This document shows positions 8,603 to 17,992 of a stretch of DNA of 64,000 nucleotides, one piece after another (position 1 is the first letter of the stretch; every line of letters begins with the position of its first letter). The notes under the pieces are model-generated. The model was given only the letters and a program-made list of their open reading frames with translations, searched no databases and was not told the origin of the DNA. This stretch comes from Lachnospiraceae bacterium (GTDB lineage Bacteria; Bacillota; Clostridia; Lachnospirales; Lachnospiraceae), in NCBI GenBank assembly GCA_017934175.1, contig JAGBKB010000047.1, positions 1 to 64,000 of the forward strand, written 5' to 3'. Position numbers and translations under genes: made by a program.

Positions 8603-11600
8603 CTAAGCATCTTGTTCATTTTCGCTGTCATCTTCAGAATAGAACCTGTCTTTCCTACATATATCACTGAATTGACAATATTTGCAGTTTGACTCATCAT
8701 AAGGTTTTGATTCAATTTTTCCAAGTTTGATATTATCAATAGAACTTTTTATATTTTCTTTAGCACTATTAATTAAAACACCAATGTTGTTATCCATTTT
8801 ATTTTCATTGTTATTAAATTCTATTCCAGTGATAACAAATCCCGAATTTAATGAATCTTTATAAATAGCATTTTTAGTGCCATCACCTTTTTCCAAAGTA
8901 TCCTTTATTTTTTTTACGCACTCCAAATCATCACTTACAAGTCCATCATAAGATAATGATGTCATCCTATTTTTATTGACATTTTCTCTTTCCGAATATT
9001 TCTTTATTCTGGTTATAGAATCATCAACCCATAAATAAAATGCTCCACAAGGGATTTTATTCTTTACATTAGAAGATGCCTTACCTCTACTATTGATACA
9101 GTAATCAATATATAAAAGTAATTGCATACTTACACCATTTTTTAACTCATCCTCATTTAAAATTTTTTTCTTATTTCCACTTTTATAATCAATTACATTT
9201 ATATACTCATTTTCATCTTTAGTCAAAGATTCAATTTTATCAACTTTGCCGACAAATGTTATGTCACCAATTTTAATTGAAAACTCTTCTTCTGGGCTTA
9301 CTGACTCAAATGCACTATTTTCATTTACAGATTTAATAAAACTAACTGTAGAATTAATAATTCTTTTGCAGAGTTCTTTTACCACCTGAACCTTATTACT
9401 GCCATAATATACTTCTTTTCCGTTAATGAGATTTTGAAACTTAATATTTTCACTATCAGCAATAGATATCTTTTCTTCAATCATCTTTTCATCAACTTCA
9501 TTTATATCAAACTTTTTATCAGCAAATAACAATTCTAAAATTTTATGTAAATAATTACCAAGGTCAATAGGGGATATCTCAAAATTTTTTCTTTCGCTTA
9601 ATTTAAGCGTGTAATTTAAGAAATGCTTATACGGACAATTATTATATGCTTCAATATATGATACACTTGCTGTATTGCCTTTTCTTACTTTTTCATAGAT
9701 ACTATTTGATAAATTGCTATTAAGATTTTCATTGTCTTTACTACTTATTTTGTTAAAAGAATTATTAAACTTATTTTTTAGTTCTTCTTTATCATTTTTA
9801 TCGAGATACTTTATTGCTTTTTTAACTGGTAAATTATATATATTATCTATTCCATTATCATACTCTCTTCTTAAGTTTTGCATATTTTCTGCTATAAAAT
9901 CATATATTTCATCATTACTATAAAAACCTAAACTGTATTTATTTATATGATTAGTGCTTAAATTAGTCACATATTTTTTATTGTCATTTTCAATTTCATA
10001 TTTTCCAAATAAGTTTTCTATGGCAGTAATAACGCTTGATTTTTCATCAGATTGTTTATTAACATTAAGTTTTGGGTATGATAATATTAATTTATCTGTC
10101 GGATTTGTTATAGTTAAATATAGATACATTCTTTGATTTAACGCAGTTTCAAATGTGGTCTGTGAGATATGAATATCATTGCCATCAAGAAAATATCTCA
10201 TCTTGTCATCAATTATAGTATTGTCGCTATTTTCTGCTGGCACCTTGCTCTGATTAAATCCCATACAAATCTGAATTTTTGGATTGTCAAATCTTGAACG
10301 CATCAAATCGCCAACTACGATTTGGTCTATAGACTGTGGAATTGTTTTTATCTCAACATCAGTAAAGCCTACATCCAATAGTCTTCTAAAATCTTCAATT
10401 AAAAACTCACTATCATTATTCCCAAATACATTTTTTATAATATCAAATACTTCATTTTTTACTTCCAAACTTTTATTTAACACATCAAGTTGAAAATTTT
10501 TGTTATATTGCAGATTGTAACTCTTCTTTTTAACTTTTTTTAATTCTTTTCTACTGATTTTTTTATCATAAGTATCATCATTAAGTAAAGACTCTTCAAT
10601 AATTTCTTTATCAAGAAATGACAATAGTGAATTAAAACTATCATCAATTTTTGCTTCCGATATAAATTCTTCAACAGCGCTTATATAAGATACTATTTTA
10701 TTGTCAAAATCTTTCTTATTAATTTTTTCATACAAATTAATAAGTGGACTAAATAGTTCATTCTTTTTATTCAATATTCTATCTTTTTTCTCTTTTAAGT
10801 TATTTATTCTTTTTTCAATTTCTTTTTTTCTTAAGTCACCTTTTTCATTTTGCATCTGACTTTCCATCAGTGCATTCTGTTTATCAAAAATTATTTCAAA
10901 TCCATTTTTATATCTATTTAAGCCTCTTATTCCATACTCTCTTATAAAATTGTCTAATTCAAAAATTGAACTATCTTTATAAAATATGCCTGCATTTATA
11001 TATCTCATAATACTGTCATATGAAAAATTATATGTAATGACATCTAATGCGGCTCTTATTGCCTCTATATATGGAGAGTTCAATATGCTTTTTGCTGTAT
11101 CTATATATACAGGTATATCATACTTTTTGAAGATATTACTTATCTTTTTTGAATAATCATCTATATTAGGTACTACAATTTTTATGTCTCCATATCGCAA
11201 TTCTTTATTTTTTTGTATTTCTCTTTTTATAATATGAACTACATTGATTATTTCTTCTTCAGCATTTTTTGCTTCATATAATTCAACATTTTTAGGCTCT
11301 ATATCAAATGGAGTTTCATCATTTTCGTAATTATATAAATACTTTTCAATGATTTTTAAATCCTTTTTTTCTTCTGAATTATCAGTTTTTGCATATTTAT
11401 ATACTATATTATCTTTATTATTATAGTCTTCTTTTTCTATAACTATATTGCCTTTAAACTCACTTATCTTTCTATCTATATCTGCTACAAACTTTTTACT
11501 TAAGTAGAAAACGTGACTTATATTTTTCTTTATATCTTTTGATATTTCTTTTAAATTACTATCACCACTATTACTATATCTATAATCAATTACAACAAGT

Positions 11601-12379
11601 GACTCCATAGACATTTGTGCTAACTCTCCAAATATATCAAGTTGGATAGGAGTAAATCCAGTAAATCCTTCATATGCAAAAATTGCATCTTTAAATATGC
11701 TATCATCCTTAAGTTTTGATAAACTTTTATATAATAAATCATATTTATCTTCTTTTATTGAGTATCCATATTCTATTAATTTAGTTACAAATTCTTTGTA
11801 AATAAGTATTAAATCAGATAATTTATCTTTTATCAAACTATCTACATCTCTGTTATTTTCAATAATACTTAAAATCTTATTTGCATCTTTATTTTCAATT
11901 ATTTTCCCATCATCATCTAACTGTATAATATTATATGCATAAAACTCTGACATCGCCTGTGTCATTTTTTTTGCAAATCCAATTTTATTAACCATCTTTC
12001 CATAATACTTAAGTTTGTCTTTTAACTCTTTGATAACTATTGATAAAATCATAGTTTTCCCAGAATCATCTATTACATTTTTAGTCTTTACTCCAAGTTT
12101 CTCAAATACTGTGTATGCCAATCTATCAAAAGAAACTACATCAATATTAAGTAGCCCACTATTATAGCCTCTCTCACCAATCTTATTCATCAAGATTCTT
12201 TGTTTATCATTTGTATCTTGTTCTGGGACAACAAGATATATTTTTTTATTTAAATCAATTTTACTATTATCATTATCCCGCCTTGACTTATCTATAAGAT
12301 AATTATAAAGCCAAGTACTTTTACCTGACCCATGATTTCCAATAACGATTTTTACTTTTTTATTGACACTTACACTCAT
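8603..12379 (-). CDS. addB: ATP-dependent helicase/nuclease subunit B
   Basis: Partner of AddA, carrying an inactive helicase fold, a second nuclease and an iron-sulfur cluster. Visible features are the N-terminal NTP-binding loop GNHGSGKS, the nuclease motif VIDYKSG near the C-terminus, and the four cluster cysteines (one in NNCPYKHF, three in NCKYCQFSDIC). I place the start at the ATG at 12379 (1258 residues), which has an AAAGG site. An upstream in-frame ATG at 12424 would put the start inside the rpoD hairpin, so I reject it. Sequence is very rich in Lys, Asn, Asp and Ile. Confidence 0.94.
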   Translation of the reverse strand: MSVSVNKKVKIVIGNHGSGKSTWLYNYLIDKSRRDNDNSKIDLNKKIYLVVPEQDTNDKQRILMNKIGERGYNSGLLNIDVVSFDRLAYTVFEKLGVKTKNVIDDSGKTMILSIVIKELKDKLKYYGKMVNKIGFAKKMTQAMSEFYAYNIIQLDDDGKIIENKDANKILSIIENNRDVDSLIKDKLSDLILIYKEFVTKLIEYGYSIKEDKYDLLYKSLSKLKDDSIFKDAIFAYEGFTGFTPIQLDIFGELAQMSMESLVVIDYRYSNSGDSNLKEISKDIKKNISHVFYLSKKFVADIDRKISEFKGNIVIEKEDYNNKDNIVYKYAKTDNSEEKKDLKIIEKYLYNYENDETPFDIEPKNVELYEAKNAEEEIINVVHIIKREIQKNKELRYGDIKIVVPNIDDYSKKISNIFKKYDIPVYIDTAKSILNSPYIEAIRAALDVITYNFSYDSIMRYINAGIFYKDSSIFELDNFIREYGIRGLNRYKNGFEIIFDKQNALMESQMQNEKGDLRKKEIEKRINNLKEKKDRILNKKNELFSPLINLYEKINKKDFDNKIVSYISAVEEFISEAKIDDSFNSLLSFLDKEIIEESLLNDDTYDKKISRKELKKVKKKSYNLQYNKNFQLDVLNKSLEVKNEVFDIIKNVFGNNDSEFLIEDFRRLLDVGFTDVEIKTIPQSIDQIVVGDLMRSRFDNPKIQICMGFNQSKVPAENSDNTIIDDKMRYFLDGNDIHISQTTFETALNQRMYLYLTITNPTDKLILSYPKLNVNKQSDEKSSVITAIENLFGKYEIENDNKKYVTNLSTNHINKYSLGFYSNDEIYDFIAENMQNLRREYDNGIDNIYNLPVKKAIKYLDKNDKEELKNKFNNSFNKISSKDNENLNSNLSNSIYEKVRKGNTASVSYIEAYNNCPYKHFLNYTLKLSERKNFEISPIDLGNYLHKILELLFADKKFDINEVDEKMIEEKISIADSENIKFQNLINGKEVYYGSNKVQVVKELCKRIINSTVSFIKSVNENSAFESVSPEEEFSIKIGDITFVGKVDKIESLTKDENEYINVIDYKSGNKKKILNEDELKNGVSMQLLLYIDYCINSRGKASSNVKNKIPCGAFYLWVDDSITRIKKYSERENVNKNRMTSLSYDGLVSDDLECVKKIKDTLEKGDGTKNAIYKDSLNSGFVITGIEFNNNENKMDNNIGVLINSAKENIKSSIDNIKLGKIESKPYDESNCKYCQFSDICRKDRFYSEDDSENEQDA

Positions 12380-12400
12380 ATATACCTTTATAAAATTTTG

Positions 12401-12425
12401 GGTGCCATAAATAATGGCACCCAAA
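12401..12425 (-). terminator. Stop-proximal hairpin after rpoD
   Basis: A perfect 9-bp stem, GGGTGCCAT/ATGGCACCC with a TATTT loop, starts about six bases after the rpoD stop codon. The sequence after it is AAAATTTT rather than a clean T tract, so termination may be partial, letting addBA be transcribed by read-through. Confidence 0.6.
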
Positions 12426-12431
12426 CGATAA

Positions 12432-13940
12432 TTATTTTATAACATCTTGTAATATAACTGCTTTATATCTAAGTTTTTTTAATGCTTTATCCTCTATCTG
12501 TCTTATTCTTTCCCTTGTTACTTTTAATTCTTTACCTACTTCTTCAAGAGTTCTTGGATGATCATCATTAATTCCAAATCTTAATTCAAGCACTCTTCTC
12601 TCTCTATCTTTAAGTTTAGCAAGAAATCCTTGTATCTTTTCTTTAAGCATAACTCTTTCTGCATTACTTTCAGGAGATATTGCTGACTGATCTGCTATGA
12701 AATCTGCAACGATAGAATCGTCTTCATCTCCTACTGGCTTATCAAGAGATATAGGGTCCATTGCTATTTGAATAACTTCTTCAACCTTTTCTTCACTCAT
12801 TTTCATTGCTTTTGCAAGTTGCTTTGTATTTGGCTCATATCCAAGTTCGGTTGTTAATTTTTTTCTTTCTTTATTAAGTCTATTTATAGTTTCAACCATA
12901 TGAACAGGTATTCTTATAGTCTTACTTTGGTCTGCAAGAGCACGAGACACTGCCTGTCTTATCCACCAAGTAACATAAGTTGATAACTTAAATCCCATCT
13001 TGTAATCAAATTTTTCTATTCCTCTTGTAAGTCCAAGATTTCCTTCTTGTATCAAATCAAGTAGAGATAGTCCATGTCCTATATATCTTTTTGCTATTGA
13101 CACAACTAATCGTAGGTTACTCTCTATCAAAACTTTTTGTGCTATCTCCCCAGTTTTTACAATCTTTTTTTCATCATCATTTAAATATATTAATCTTGTA
13201 GGGTCAACTGGCAACTTTATAGCATCTTCTTTACTCATATTTAGTTTTTTGTCAAAGCCCTTTTTCTTTAAAATGCTTTGGGCTTGTTGTTTTTCCCTTG
13301 CAAGCCTTTGCTCTCTATCAAGTGTAAGTAATTGATATTGTCCTATCTCTTTTAAATACATCCTTACATTATCGCTTAAATCTATGCCATCAAATGGGTC
13401 ATCTTGCAATTTTCTAATATCTTCAACTTCACTTAATTCTTCAAGTGCTCTTAAGTCTTCATCCTTTGGTCCATCTATGTCCTTATCATCATCATCTTCT
13501 TCAATAAGCATATCATCTTCCTTGTTAAGTTCTTTAACAAGGTCTGTCTCTTTTTTAATCTTGCTATTAAACTCTACAGGTCTATCTATATCGTCTTCAT
13601 CTTCATCAAGCATTTCATCAAATGATGCATTATCTAACTTATCTTTCTTTCTTAAAGCAGCATTTGACTTCTTTATATTTCCTTTAGAACTTTTTACTTG
13701 TTTTGATGAACTGTTTTTATTTGCTTTTGTATTTTTAGTATTCTTTGCAACTTTTTTACTTATTTTAGTTGCATCAGTTCTTTTATTATTACTTGTTTTT
13801 TCTTTAACTTTACTTGTTACTTTTTTTGTAGTTGTTTTTTTATCAGTTCCTTTTTTTGCAATTGTTTTAGTTTTATTCTTTGTACTTTTTACTGATTTTG
13901 ACTTCTTATTATCTTTCACTGTGCTCTTTTTAACTACCAT
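12432..13940 (-). CDS. rpoD: Sigma-70 family primary-type sigma factor
   Basis: Directs RNA polymerase to promoters. Regions are recognisable in order: 1.2 (VRMYLKEIGQYQLLT), 2 (NLRLVVSIAKRYIGHG, LIQEGNLGL, YVTWWIRQAVSRA), 3, and 4.2 (RTLEEVGKELKVTRERIRQIE). Two features are unusual. Residues 1-110 are a Lys/Thr/Ser-rich extension followed by a very acidic stretch in place of a normal region 1.1. About 40 residues are also inserted between regions 1.2 and 2.1 (near 220-258). dnaG, a common neighbour, is absent; it sits between rsmI and addB. It looks like the housekeeping factor, but an alternative group 2 factor is possible. Start has an AGGAGG site. Confidence 0.88.
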   Translation of the reverse strand: MVVKKSTVKDNKKSKSVKSTKNKTKTIAKKGTDKKTTTKKVTSKVKEKTSNNKRTDATKISKKVAKNTKNTKANKNSSSKQVKSSKGNIKKSNAALRKKDKLDNASFDEMLDEDEDDIDRPVEFNSKIKKETDLVKELNKEDDMLIEEDDDDKDIDGPKDEDLRALEELSEVEDIRKLQDDPFDGIDLSDNVRMYLKEIGQYQLLTLDREQRLAREKQQAQSILKKKGFDKKLNMSKEDAIKLPVDPTRLIYLNDDEKKIVKTGEIAQKVLIESNLRLVVSIAKRYIGHGLSLLDLIQEGNLGLTRGIEKFDYKMGFKLSTYVTWWIRQAVSRALADQSKTIRIPVHMVETINRLNKERKKLTTELGYEPNTKQLAKAMKMSEEKVEEVIQIAMDPISLDKPVGDEDDSIVADFIADQSAISPESNAERVMLKEKIQGFLAKLKDRERRVLELRFGINDDHPRTLEEVGKELKVTRERIRQIEDKALKKLRYKAVILQDVIK

Positions 13941-13949
13941 AGTTTCCTC

Positions 13950-14816
13950 CTATTTTACTTTTAACTCTTTATAAACTTCTCTTCTATCAATGTCCCTATC
14001 TTTTGCAACTTTTTTAATTGCTTCCTTATCTGTCAAACCATCCAGTAAATATTTGTCATAATGCTCTTTAATACTTAAATCTTGCCACGCTTTCTTCTCA
14101 CTCTCTTTTACTTTTTCTTTATTTATGCCAGAAACAATCAAAACAAATTCGCCCCTTATTTCTTTTGAATTAAAATAATTTAGTATATAATTTAGCGAGC
14201 CTCTAATTGTTTCTTCATATACTTTAGTCATCTCTCTTGATATAGATGCAAGTCGTTCTTTCCCAAATGCATCACTTAATAGTTTTAAATCTTTCAATAA
14301 ATTATGAGGTGATACATAAAATATCATTGTCCTCATCTCTAATTTTAAACTATCAAGTTGTTGTTCCCTTATCTTTTTATTGTCTGATAGAAAACCTACG
14401 AAAACAAAACTACTTGCATCAAGACCGCTGACTACCAATGCATTTATTCCTGCACATGCACCTGGCACTGCTATTACTTCTATATTATTTTCTATAGCAA
14501 GTTTTACTAATCTATTTCCAGGGTCAGAAATTAATGGTGTGCCAGCATCAGTTACTATCGCTACATTTGCATTATCTTTTATTTTATTTATGATTTCTTC
14601 TGCTTTTTCATAACTACTATGCTCATGATATGATGTAACTTTTGTCTTTATATCAAAATGATTTAATAACTCTCTTGTTCTTCTTGTATCTTCTGCAGCA
14701 ATTATATCCACTTCTTTTAAAACTTCTATGGCTCTAAAAGTTATGTCCTTTAAATTTCCAATCGGAGTTGAAACTATGTATATTTTACCAGAGTTTATAT
14801 CCATTTTTTTGCACAT
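13950..14816 (-). CDS. rsmI: 16S rRNA (cytidine-1402-2'-O)-methyltransferase
   Basis: Uses SAM to methylate the ribose of C1402 in the decoding centre of 16S rRNA. The 288-residue length and motifs fit RsmI: STPIGNLKDITFRA, AAEDTRRTRELL, SYHEH, VTDAGTPLISDPG and VPGACAGINALVVSG. The start at 14816 has a TAGGA site. The gene begins one base after the stop of the ECF-type membrane gene and is followed after 9 nt by rpoD, so all appear co-transcribed. Confidence 0.95.
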   Translation of the reverse strand: MCKKMDINSGKIYIVSTPIGNLKDITFRAIEVLKEVDIIAAEDTRRTRELLNHFDIKTKVTSYHEHSSYEKAEEIINKIKDNANVAIVTDAGTPLISDPGNRLVKLAIENNIEVIAVPGACAGINALVVSGLDASSFVFVGFLSDNKKIREQQLDSLKLEMRTMIFYVSPHNLLKDLKLLSDAFGKERLASISREMTKVYEETIRGSLNYILNYFNSKEIRGEFVLIVSGINKEKVKESEKKAWQDLSIKEHYDKYLLDGLTDKEAIKKVAKDRDIDRREVYKELKVK

Positions 14817-14817
14817 G

Positions 14818-15399
14818 CTATATATTCCTAAGTATCTTTGCTACAGGCGGACATACAATAGCGCATATAATTGCTTCAGGTATGCCATTTGTAATGACAG
14901 TGGCAGAAAGCACTGCTAATATTCCCTTTCCTGCTATAACTGGGTTATCATTTCCAAAAAAAACAAATATTAAAATAATTACTAAAACTGTATTTGTAAG
15001 GCTTCCTACTATAGAACCAAAAATGTCTCCCATAATAGATTTATTACTGACATCCGACATTATCGCTGGTGTTAATCCAATCAATATTCTTGGCAAAAAA
15101 CAAATTATTATACTCCCAAAGTTTCCTTTGTATGATGCAGATTCTGCAAATGGAGTAAACAAAAATGCTGTTGGAAATGCCGGCATTATGAATGTCCAAT
15201 ATATAAAACTAAAAAGTCCAAACATAAATCCCATAATCATACCAATTCTTTTACCAAATGTAAGGGATGAAATTATAACTGGCACCATAGCAGTGGTTGC
15301 TACTATTGGACCTATAGGTACACTACCAAGAGGTGTAAAGCAAAATATTAAAAGTATCACTATCATAAAGCAAACTTTTAAATACTTATTTAATTTCAT
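14818..15399 (-). CDS. ECF transporter S component, substrate unknown
   Basis: A hydrophobic protein of 193 residues with about five or six membrane segments. FTPLGSVPIGPIVATTAM near the N-terminus and the motifs FTPF and FLPRILIG resemble substrate-binding S components of energy-coupling factor vitamin importers (ECF_trnsprt family). These borrow a shared ATPase/EcfT module, which is not in this window. Related genes sit near pantothenate genes in some Clostridia, but nothing here fixes the substrate. Its ATG shares a base with the stop of the upstream kinase gene (TAATG), so translation is probably coupled. Confidence 0.75.
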   Translation of the reverse strand: MKLNKYLKVCFMIVILLIFCFTPLGSVPIGPIVATTAMVPVIISSLTFGKRIGMIMGFMFGLFSFIYWTFIMPAFPTAFLFTPFAESASYKGNFGSIIICFLPRILIGLTPAIMSDVSNKSIMGDIFGSIVGSLTNTVLVIILIFVFFGNDNPVIAGKGILAVLSATVITNGIPEAIICAIVCPPVAKILRNI

Positions 15400-17042
15400 T
15401 ACACAACTCCCATAATACTATTACCCAAAAACTCTCTTATAATTGAATATGCTGGTATCGCTTCAGTACTTGTAGCACTTAAAAAGAAATTAAGTGTTTT
15501 GATTAATCTTCTTGCAAGCATACCAACTTCTTCATCATCAGCAATCTGATAAAGTTTAGCAAGTGCCAAATTCTTTATAACATTAAATTCATATATAAGC
15601 GCTGAATTAAAATAGATGTCTGCTCTTTCTTGATATGGGAAAACAGATTTTTCTTCTCCCTTTTTCACACTATCCCATCTAAGCAAAGTATCTTTTGCAC
15701 TAATTTTTCTTGTTTGTATATCACGAATCAATCGTCTTATAAGTCTTGGGTCTGATGTAGCAATTCTATTTATATTATCAATACACATTTCAGTAAGTGC
15801 TGATACATGCACCTTAAAAATCTCATCTTGAGATATAGTTGGAACAAATGCTGGATTTAAGCAATGTATTCCTTCAAAAATCGCAACATCATTATCATTT
15901 AATTTTAATGTATCACCCTTATATTCTTTTTGACCAGTAACGAAATTATATGTAGGCATTTCAACTTCTTCATTATTTAGCAATCTTTGAATTGTATTGC
16001 AGAGCAAATCTACTGCCATAGCATCCAAACACTCAAAATCATAATCGCCATTTTCATCTCTTGGAGTATCTACTCTTTCTTTGAAAAAATTGTCGCATGC
16101 AATAACATGTGGTTTCAAATCAAGTGCTATCAAATGATACGCAAGCCTATGTGAAAATGATGTTTTCCCACTACTTGATGGTCCACCTATAAATACAAAT
16201 TTTTTACCACTTTTTTTAACTGCTTCTGCTATATCACCTATTTGCTTCTCTTGATAAGATTCTGCCATGATAACTAAATTATTAAAATTATCATTTGCAA
16301 TATTCTCGTTGATTTTTCCTACAGTATTTATTTTAAGTTTTTCTGCCCAATTAGTTGAATCATTTAATGTATCAAATTCTTTATCTCCAGGAATCTTTAC
16401 TTCGACTTGTTTTTCATCATTAGAAACTGGTAATGTTATTATCAAACCATCTTTATACTGGCTTATTTTATAATATTTAATAAAGCCCGTATGATATAAA
16501 AGTTCTCCATTGATGTATCTAACAAAATCACCTATATATCTAAGTTTAATCGTAGGCTTATAACTATACTTAAATAAAAGCCTTACATCTTCCATCTTGT
16601 TTTCATTGATAATATCTAAAGCATCTCTCTTCGCAAATTCTTTTTTTTCTATAATTATCTTATCTTTAACCAATTTTGCAAATGCTTCATCTATCAATTT
16701 AACATCTTTTTCGTTAATAGTCTTTCCTTTTACCTCAAAATAATATGAATTTTGTATTTTAAACTTAAGATATGCCTCTTTATCACCATATACATCATTT
16801 ATAGATTTTAACATCATAAATGTTGCAGTTCTTGCATATGCCTGCTTAACAAATTCATCATCAAAATATAAAATCTCTATATTTTCACCATCTTTAACAG
16901 TCCTTCTAAGTTCTTTTACATCATGACCAACTTTTACAAGGTAAGGAATCCTACCATTTGTTTCAATTATTTTTGAAACATCAAAATAAGACGATTTGTC
17001 TTTTACTTCATATTCTTTTCCATCAACTATAATCTTTTTCAT
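15399..17042 (-). CDS. Nucleoside kinase: TGS-like N-terminal region fused to a uridine kinase domain
   Basis: The 547-residue protein has an N-terminal region like the TGS and second additional domains of threonyl-tRNA synthetase, then a uridine/phosphoribulokinase domain from about residue 280. The P-loop is GGPSSSGKTS, followed by CDNFFKER (acceptor-site Asp), FEGIHCLNP and an R-rich lid (DPRLIRRLIRDIQTR). The family phosphorylates uridine or related nucleosides with ATP or GTP. It follows the uridine phosphorylase gene by 24 nt, suggesting pyrimidine salvage. Exact substrate is not proven. The Shine-Dalgarno is poorly spaced. Confidence 0.85.
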   Translation of the reverse strand: MKKIIVDGKEYEVKDKSSYFDVSKIIETNGRIPYLVKVGHDVKELRRTVKDGENIEILYFDDEFVKQAYARTATFMMLKSINDVYGDKEAYLKFKIQNSYYFEVKGKTINEKDVKLIDEAFAKLVKDKIIIEKKEFAKRDALDIINENKMEDVRLLFKYSYKPTIKLRYIGDFVRYINGELLYHTGFIKYYKISQYKDGLIITLPVSNDEKQVEVKIPGDKEFDTLNDSTNWAEKLKINTVGKINENIANDNFNNLVIMAESYQEKQIGDIAEAVKKSGKKFVFIGGPSSSGKTSFSHRLAYHLIALDLKPHVIACDNFFKERVDTPRDENGDYDFECLDAMAVDLLCNTIQRLLNNEEVEMPTYNFVTGQKEYKGDTLKLNDNDVAIFEGIHCLNPAFVPTISQDEIFKVHVSALTEMCIDNINRIATSDPRLIRRLIRDIQTRKISAKDTLLRWDSVKKGEEKSVFPYQERADIYFNSALIYEFNVIKNLALAKLYQIADDEEVGMLARRLIKTLNFFLSATSTEAIPAYSIIREFLGNSIMGVV

Positions 17043-17066
17043 ATGCTTATTTTTATAATTCTACTC

Positions 17067-17912
17067 CTATGATTTTGTATTTTCTTTTATTAATAACTTT
17101 ATCGCTTCTATGGCTGTTTTAATTGCTTTATCAGTATCATGTGACACAGGATTTTCCATCTTTAGTTTTTCTCTTTCTTGATTTGCTACTACATGAAGAA
17201 CTGTTCCCACTTTTACACCAAGTGCATTCGCTACTACAAAAAGTGCTGCTGACTCCATCTCAGAAGCAAGACAGCCAAGTTTACACCACGCATTCCATTT
17301 ATTTATCAATTCATAAGACACTGGTGATAATTCAGGCGAATGTTGACCATAAAAACTGTCTTTACACTCTACTACTCCTACATGATAATCATATTTTAGT
17401 TTTTTACTTGCATCAGCAAGTGCATTTACAATATGATAATCTGCAACTGCAGGCCATTCCATTGGTGCATACTCTTTTGATGTTCCTTCCATACGAACTG
17501 CACCTGTAGCAATAACTATATCATCTGATTTAACATCAAGTTGCATACCTCCACAAGTGCCCACTCTTATAAAATATTTTGCACCAACCTTTACAAGTTC
17601 TTCCATCGCTATAGCAGCAGATGGACCTCCTATACCTGTAGAACACACTGAAACTTTTTTTCCAAGAAGTGTTCCTGTATATGTTATATACTCTCTACTA
17701 TCAGCAATTAGTTTAGCATCATCAAAGTATTTAGCAATTTTAGCAGACCTTTTAGGGTCTCCAGGAACTATAACATATTCTCCAACATCACCAGGTTTTA
17801 CCATTATGTGATATTGTTCACCTGAACGAGAATATATATTTTTTTTCTCATATATTAGATTTCTACTATTTATTAGTTCATCAGTCTTGACACTTTTTTT
17901 TGCTCTTGGCAT
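17067..17912 (-). CDS. udp: Uridine phosphorylase-type nucleoside phosphorylase
   Basis: A PNP/UDP family phosphorylase of 281 residues that splits nucleosides with phosphate. The phosphate and ribose motifs are [14 protein letters not shown] and GTCGGMQ; the conserved SEMESAALF helix carries the ribose-binding Glu. [16 protein letters not shown] resembles uridine rather than purine phosphorylases. Roughly 25 residues precede the family core, including a basic start. It lies between rpoC and the TGS-uridine kinase and matches their pyrimidine theme. Specificity is inferred from motifs. Confidence 0.85.
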   Translation of the reverse strand: MPRAKKSVKTDELINSRNLIYEKKNIYSRSGEQYHIMVKPGDVGEYVIVPGDPKRSAKIAKYFDDAKLIADSREYITYTGTLLGKKVSVCSTGIGGPSAAIAMEELVKVGAKYFIRVGTCGGMQLDVKSDDIVIATGAVRMEGTSKEYAPMEWPAVADYHIVNALADASKKLKYDYHVGVVECKDSFYGQHSPELSPVSYELINKWNAWCKLGCLASEMESAALFVVANALGVKVGTVLHVVANQEREKLKMENPVSHDTDKAIKTAIEAIKLLIKENTKS

Positions 17913-17950
17913 ATTTTGTCTCCTAAAATATAAACACCTGCTTATATCAC

Positions 17951-17977
17951 ATAAAGGCAGATACTATCTGCCTTTAT
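17951..17977 (-). terminator. Hairpin between rpoC and udp
   Basis: A 12-bp stem (ATAAAGGCAGAT with its complement, ACT loop in plus-strand reading) follows the rpoC stop by about 15 bases. The downstream tract is only TTTATGTG, so it may terminate partially or protect the rpoBC mRNA 3' end. Confidence 0.55.
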
Positions 17978-17992
17978 ATTTAATAACATTTA

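Noticed and set aside
13384..13974. Long plus-strand frame opposite rpoD
   Set aside because: It is the complement of the Lys/Asp-rich rpoD N-terminus; Ser/Leu/Phe-rich composition is the expected shadow and no ribosome site is present.
14768..15415. 215-codon plus-strand frame opposite the ECF gene
   Set aside because: The minus-strand frame has membrane-protein family motifs and translational coupling to both neighbours; the plus frame has none.
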